From: Nitrospira sp.
Lineage (GTDB): Bacteria > Nitrospirota > Nitrospiria > Nitrospirales > Nitrospiraceae
DNA length: 64,000 bases
Direction of reading: 5' to 3'
Assembly (NCBI GenBank): GCA_018242725.1
Contig: JAFEBI010000011.1
Span: 1 to 64,000, forward strand
The notes under the pieces were generated by a model. The model searched no databases and was not told the origin of the DNA. It worked only from the letters and a program-made list of their open reading frames with translations. Numbering within the stretch: position 1 is the first letter of the stretch; each line of letters begins with the position of its first letter. Shown in pieces: positions 61,404-64,000 of the stretch. Position numbers and translations under genes: made by a program.

Positions 61404-63869
61404 CTACGCCACTCCTCTTCCATTCTCCTGCCGAAGACGTTTCCGCGCCGCGCCGCGCTCATGAAACAGGGGTAGCCAGTCTGTGGGATCGTTGCCCACT
61501 TCGGCTCGGATCTGGTCCAGCAACGCCACGTTGTCCGTTGTGCCGGAGAGCACGTTTAAGATATCCGGCATGCCGCCCAGGTCGAATTGCACGATCGCCG
61601 AGCCGTGGCCCTGCTTCACCAAAAAGAGACGGCTCGCTTCGCCGAGGTTCTTGATGATGTGAAATTCCGCCTCGGTCACTTTGAACCCCTGGACATAATC
61701 CTCACGGTCGGCACGAGGATTGGGCAAGAAGATCTGCGTCACGCTTTGTTCGACCATCGTTTTCCCGATCGGATGTCGCAGCACGTCCGATGGTGATTGC
61801 GTGACAAAGACCCCGAGGCCGGATTGCTTACGGATGGTCTTTTGTTTGTTGAAGGCAAAGTCCGCGAACAGGGGATCTTGCAGCGGCTTCCAGAATTCCT
61901 CCATGACATAGATGAAGGGCTCACCTGTGATCAGCCGTTCAGTGAGATGGAGCAGATAGGCCATGATCGGGGTTCTGACGTCGGGATCGTCCAGAAAGTC
62001 CGTATAGTCGTAGCCAAATAATCGTGCCTCGCTGATATCGTAGGAATCTTTTGGGTTGTCGAAGGCCCAACCTAGCGTCTGCCCGCGTGTCCATCGCTTC
62101 AACCGTGCCCGCACACTGTGGTCGCCGGTGGCGGGGAGGTTCTGGCGGAGGAGGGAGAGGCAGCGCAGGTCCGGGGAGACCGCCTCACTCATCACCGTCC
62201 GCACGGCATGGCTGATCTCGGTCTGTTCCTTCGAAGAGAGTAGGGGAATCTCGTCACCAGGTTGCTTGACGAGTTGTGCCACGAGCTGTTCGCAAAATTG
62301 CCAATTCTGCGGGCTTGGTTCGAGTTGTAAGGGGTTGAAGCCGGTCGGCATTCCGCGTTTCAGCGACTGATACTTCCCACCCATCGCCCGGATTCCGATC
62401 TCTGCGCCTCGATCTTTGTCGAAGACCACGCAGCGGAGTCCCTGGTACTTCGTCGCAAAGGCCAACAGAGACAACTCAAGCGCGGTCTTGCCCACACCTG
62501 TGCTCCCGCAGATAAAGGTGTTGCCGGGATATTTCTCGTCGCGTGAATCCCGGTCCTCCGGTGACACGTGGAAATTGAAATAGTAGGGCTGCCCGCTCGG
62601 AGTCTTGAACAGGGCCAGGGCTTCGCCCCAGGGATTGCCCAATCGTTTGCCACGGGCGAAGTTGTGAAAAGGACTGAGGCAGACAAAGTTCCGGCTCGTG
62701 ATGACGGCTTCGCGCGGCCGCAAACTCCAGTTACCCGGTATCTGCGCGAACCAGGCACATTCGGGGATTACATCGACGCGCGCCATCTTGAATCCCGGTC
62801 CGTCTTGAAAGACGGCCCGGGTGTCGGCCAGCGCGGTGCTTACCGAATCCATCGTGTTGCCGAAGATGGCCAGACTGTAGTGATACTGACCTAGGTCGAT
62901 GAGCCCACTTTGCAAATCATCCGCGGCTTGGTCCATCTGTTCGATCTCGCGAGTTGCCGCATCTTCTGACGCGATCAAATGTCCTTTCTGGGTGGCAAGC
63001 GATTTGAGAGCAGCGCGTTTGTTGAGGCACGAAAAGCTCTGGGTCTCGATGTACTCGGCATCGCTGTAGAGCAAGCCATTGTTCATGCCCGGTTCGGAGA
63101 ACGGTGGGTATTCCTGCATGTCGAGAAACCCCGCGAATTTCCGCTCGCGTGGGTGCCAGATTTCCATCATGCCCGTCCGGTCGCCGAAGTGCAGGCGCGA
63201 AGAGGGGAGGTATGACGCGAGCGGTGCTCGCCGCAGCGGGATTTCCTCCCAGACGCCATTAATGAGGTAGGCGAGAAAGGCCATTTGGTCCGAGTACACG
63301 ATCTCCTGTTTCGTATAGCTGCCGAGGCGTGTCGGCCCATACCGGCTCAGACTCGCTTCAAGTTGCTTGCCCATGTCTTCGAGGATGGTCAGCTGTCCAG
63401 TCTCGTGCTCTCGTCGTTGGGCCAAGGTGCGATAGCCCATGCGAGTGAAGAAGCTCGCGACCTTGGAAGGAAACGGTCGGTACAGCAGAGACAGATACAA
63501 CTCCGTTGCCATTTGTCGATGCTGAGTAAATGACTGATAGTAGCGATTGCTCAAGGTTTGGCAGAAGGAATTGGCCGAGACGCCGTGCAAGCGCTCGTGC
63601 ACCACGCGTCGAATTTTATGGGACCAGACGGCGAAGGACCCGCCGCCCAAGGATCGGAGAAATTGGTGCAGCGCTTCTTTGCGCATCAGGACTTCGGAAC
63701 GGTCGGCTGTTTCGAACGTAATCCCCTCCAGTTTCCAACAGGCGAGGTACTCGCCACCGGTCAAAGTGATGACGGTGGGCGTGATCGCTGTGCCCAGCGG
63801 GATATAGTCACTCGCTGGAACCTGCGCCGATGCGGCTTTCGTGAGGGCGGCTCTGGTTCTCATCAGCAT
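61404..63869 (-). CDS. virB4: VirB4/TrbE secretion ATPase
   Basis: 821-residue ATPase, the signature component of type IV secretion. The N-terminal domain (CagE/TrbE) covers about 1-380; Walker A is in FICGSTGVGKTALELSLLAF (near 449-468) and is followed by the RecA-like domain with CVVFDKDRGAEIGIRAMGGK. Walker B and its Glu are in FIYVMEEFWKPL, and the closing motif is GVFVTQSPSDVLRH. I prefer ATG 63869, which has GAGGGTC upstream; GTG 63896 is an alternative. It is the most upstream complete transfer gene in the window. Confidence 0.93.
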   Translation of the reverse strand: MLMRTRAALTKAASAQVPASDYIPLGTAITPTVITLTGGEYLACWKLEGITFETADRSEVLMRKEALHQFLRSLGGGSFAVWSHKIRRVVHERLHGVSANSFCQTLSNRYYQSFTQHRQMATELYLSLLYRPFPSKVASFFTRMGYRTLAQRREHETGQLTILEDMGKQLEASLSRYGPTRLGSYTKQEIVYSDQMAFLAYLINGVWEEIPLRRAPLASYLPSSRLHFGDRTGMMEIWHPRERKFAGFLDMQEYPPFSEPGMNNGLLYSDAEYIETQSFSCLNKRAALKSLATQKGHLIASEDAATREIEQMDQAADDLQSGLIDLGQYHYSLAIFGNTMDSVSTALADTRAVFQDGPGFKMARVDVIPECAWFAQIPGNWSLRPREAVITSRNFVCLSPFHNFARGKRLGNPWGEALALFKTPSGQPYYFNFHVSPEDRDSRDEKYPGNTFICGSTGVGKTALELSLLAFATKYQGLRCVVFDKDRGAEIGIRAMGGKYQSLKRGMPTGFNPLQLEPSPQNWQFCEQLVAQLVKQPGDEIPLLSSKEQTEISHAVRTVMSEAVSPDLRCLSLLRQNLPATGDHSVRARLKRWTRGQTLGWAFDNPKDSYDISEARLFGYDYTDFLDDPDVRTPIMAYLLHLTERLITGEPFIYVMEEFWKPLQDPLFADFAFNKQKTIRKQSGLGVFVTQSPSDVLRHPIGKTMVEQSVTQIFLPNPRADREDYVQGFKVTEAEFHIIKNLGEASRLFLVKQGHGSAIVQFDLGGMPDILNVLSGTTDNVALLDQIRAEVGNDPTDWLPLFHERGAARKRLRQENGRGVA

Positions 63870-64000
63870 AGGTCTGTTGACCCTCAACTCTTCCACTGTG
63901 ATCGTCTAGTCTTCAATGACAGGGGACTATAGGAGATGGCGCCCCACGTCGCCCGGCTGGGTCCGTGCCGAAGTCGCATCCGCGTCCGCATCATCACTTG
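63870..64000. other. Right edge of window
   Basis: A minus-strand frame is open from the edge to a TGA at 63884-63886 (about 38 codons), overlapping the virB4 start region. It is Arg/Ser-rich and unlike VirB3 or TrbD, so I do not call a gene. The remaining VirB genes (VirB1-B3) and the element's right end should lie beyond. Confidence 0.3.

Larger units (their letters stand above)
14075..64000. mobile_element. Integrative conjugative element, left ~50 kb
   Basis: Defined by integrase and excisionase next to tRNA-Arg, MobC-relaxase, ArdC, TrbM, an LPD7 protein and a VirD4/VirB secretion set, all absent from the left 14 kb. The right boundary is outside the window, because the VirB module is still running at 64000. 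Cargo includes a PIN toxin pair, a SIR2-Argonaute, an Hma-like operon, CBASS and an SOS mutagenesis operon. The attachment core cannot be read because the distal end is missing. The orientation (integrase on the 5' side of the tRNA) suggests the core lies at or upstream of the tRNA 5' end. Confidence 0.85.

Noticed and set aside
63884-64000. Partial frame at the right edge as VirB3/TrbD
   Set aside because: Arg/Ser-rich sequence without the hydrophobic character expected of VirB3.

Overview
The window reads as about 14 kb of resident chromosome (1-13997), a tRNA-Arg gene, and then the first ~50 kb of an integrative conjugative element (ICE) that runs off the right edge. GC-rich genes, an NtrB/NtrC pair, a GH77 glucanotransferase, many small lipoproteins and the element's gene content fit a Gram-negative, Nitrospira-like bacterium. 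That assignment is an impression from gene content and not a database result.

Left chromosome: an FtsH-type membrane protease, a MalQ-type glucanotransferase, a sensor kinase/sigma54-activator pair, then a leftward cluster: a lipoprotein, an Lrp/AsnC ligand-domain protein, and a proline-rich protein ending in a DpnII/MboI-like nuclease domain that appears to have lost its catalytic acids. A methyltransferase, small secreted proteins and a TonB-C-like lipoprotein follow.

ICE left end (14075-25768): a tyrosine recombinase is transcribed straight into tRNA-Arg(CCU), on the 5' side of the tRNA, with an excisionase behind it. Next come a PIN-domain toxin-antitoxin pair with four 9-bp operator repeats, conserved ICE hypothetical genes with a distinctive leader hairpin, a fused SIR2-APAZ-PIWI short Argonaute bracketed by ~540-bp duplicated DNA, and the MobC-relaxase pair.

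Defence cargo (26147-42014): a translationally coupled operon of helicase-DUF3883, PD-(D/E)XK-like protein, DUF1156 methylase, dual-OB protein, two DUF488 proteins and a DUF499 ATPase resembles the helicase-methylase-ATPase (Hma) type of locus. It is followed by an AT-rich CBASS locus: CD-NTase, CapV phospholipase, Cap15 membrane effector and, between the two effectors, a small protein that looks like a DisA_N/diadenylate-cyclase-fold domain without its RHR motif. An IS3 transposase stub marks the edge of this island.

SOS and transfer modules (42324-64000): a LexA-like repressor, ImuB, DnaE2 and DUF72 form a mutagenesis operon. ArdC antirestriction, a possible alpha-CTD-like protein, TrbM, an LPD7 protein and an OmpA-like lipoprotein lead into a leftward VirB/VirD4 set (VirD4, B11, B10, B9, B8, B5, B6, B4). 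The logic is a self-transmissible element that resists host restriction (ArdC), attacks competing DNA by at least three routes (Argonaute, Hma-like, CBASS), and carries its own inducible mutagenesis. The strongest candidates for something new are the DAC-like protein in the CBASS locus, the duplicated DNA around the Argonaute gene, and the integrase-tRNA junction.
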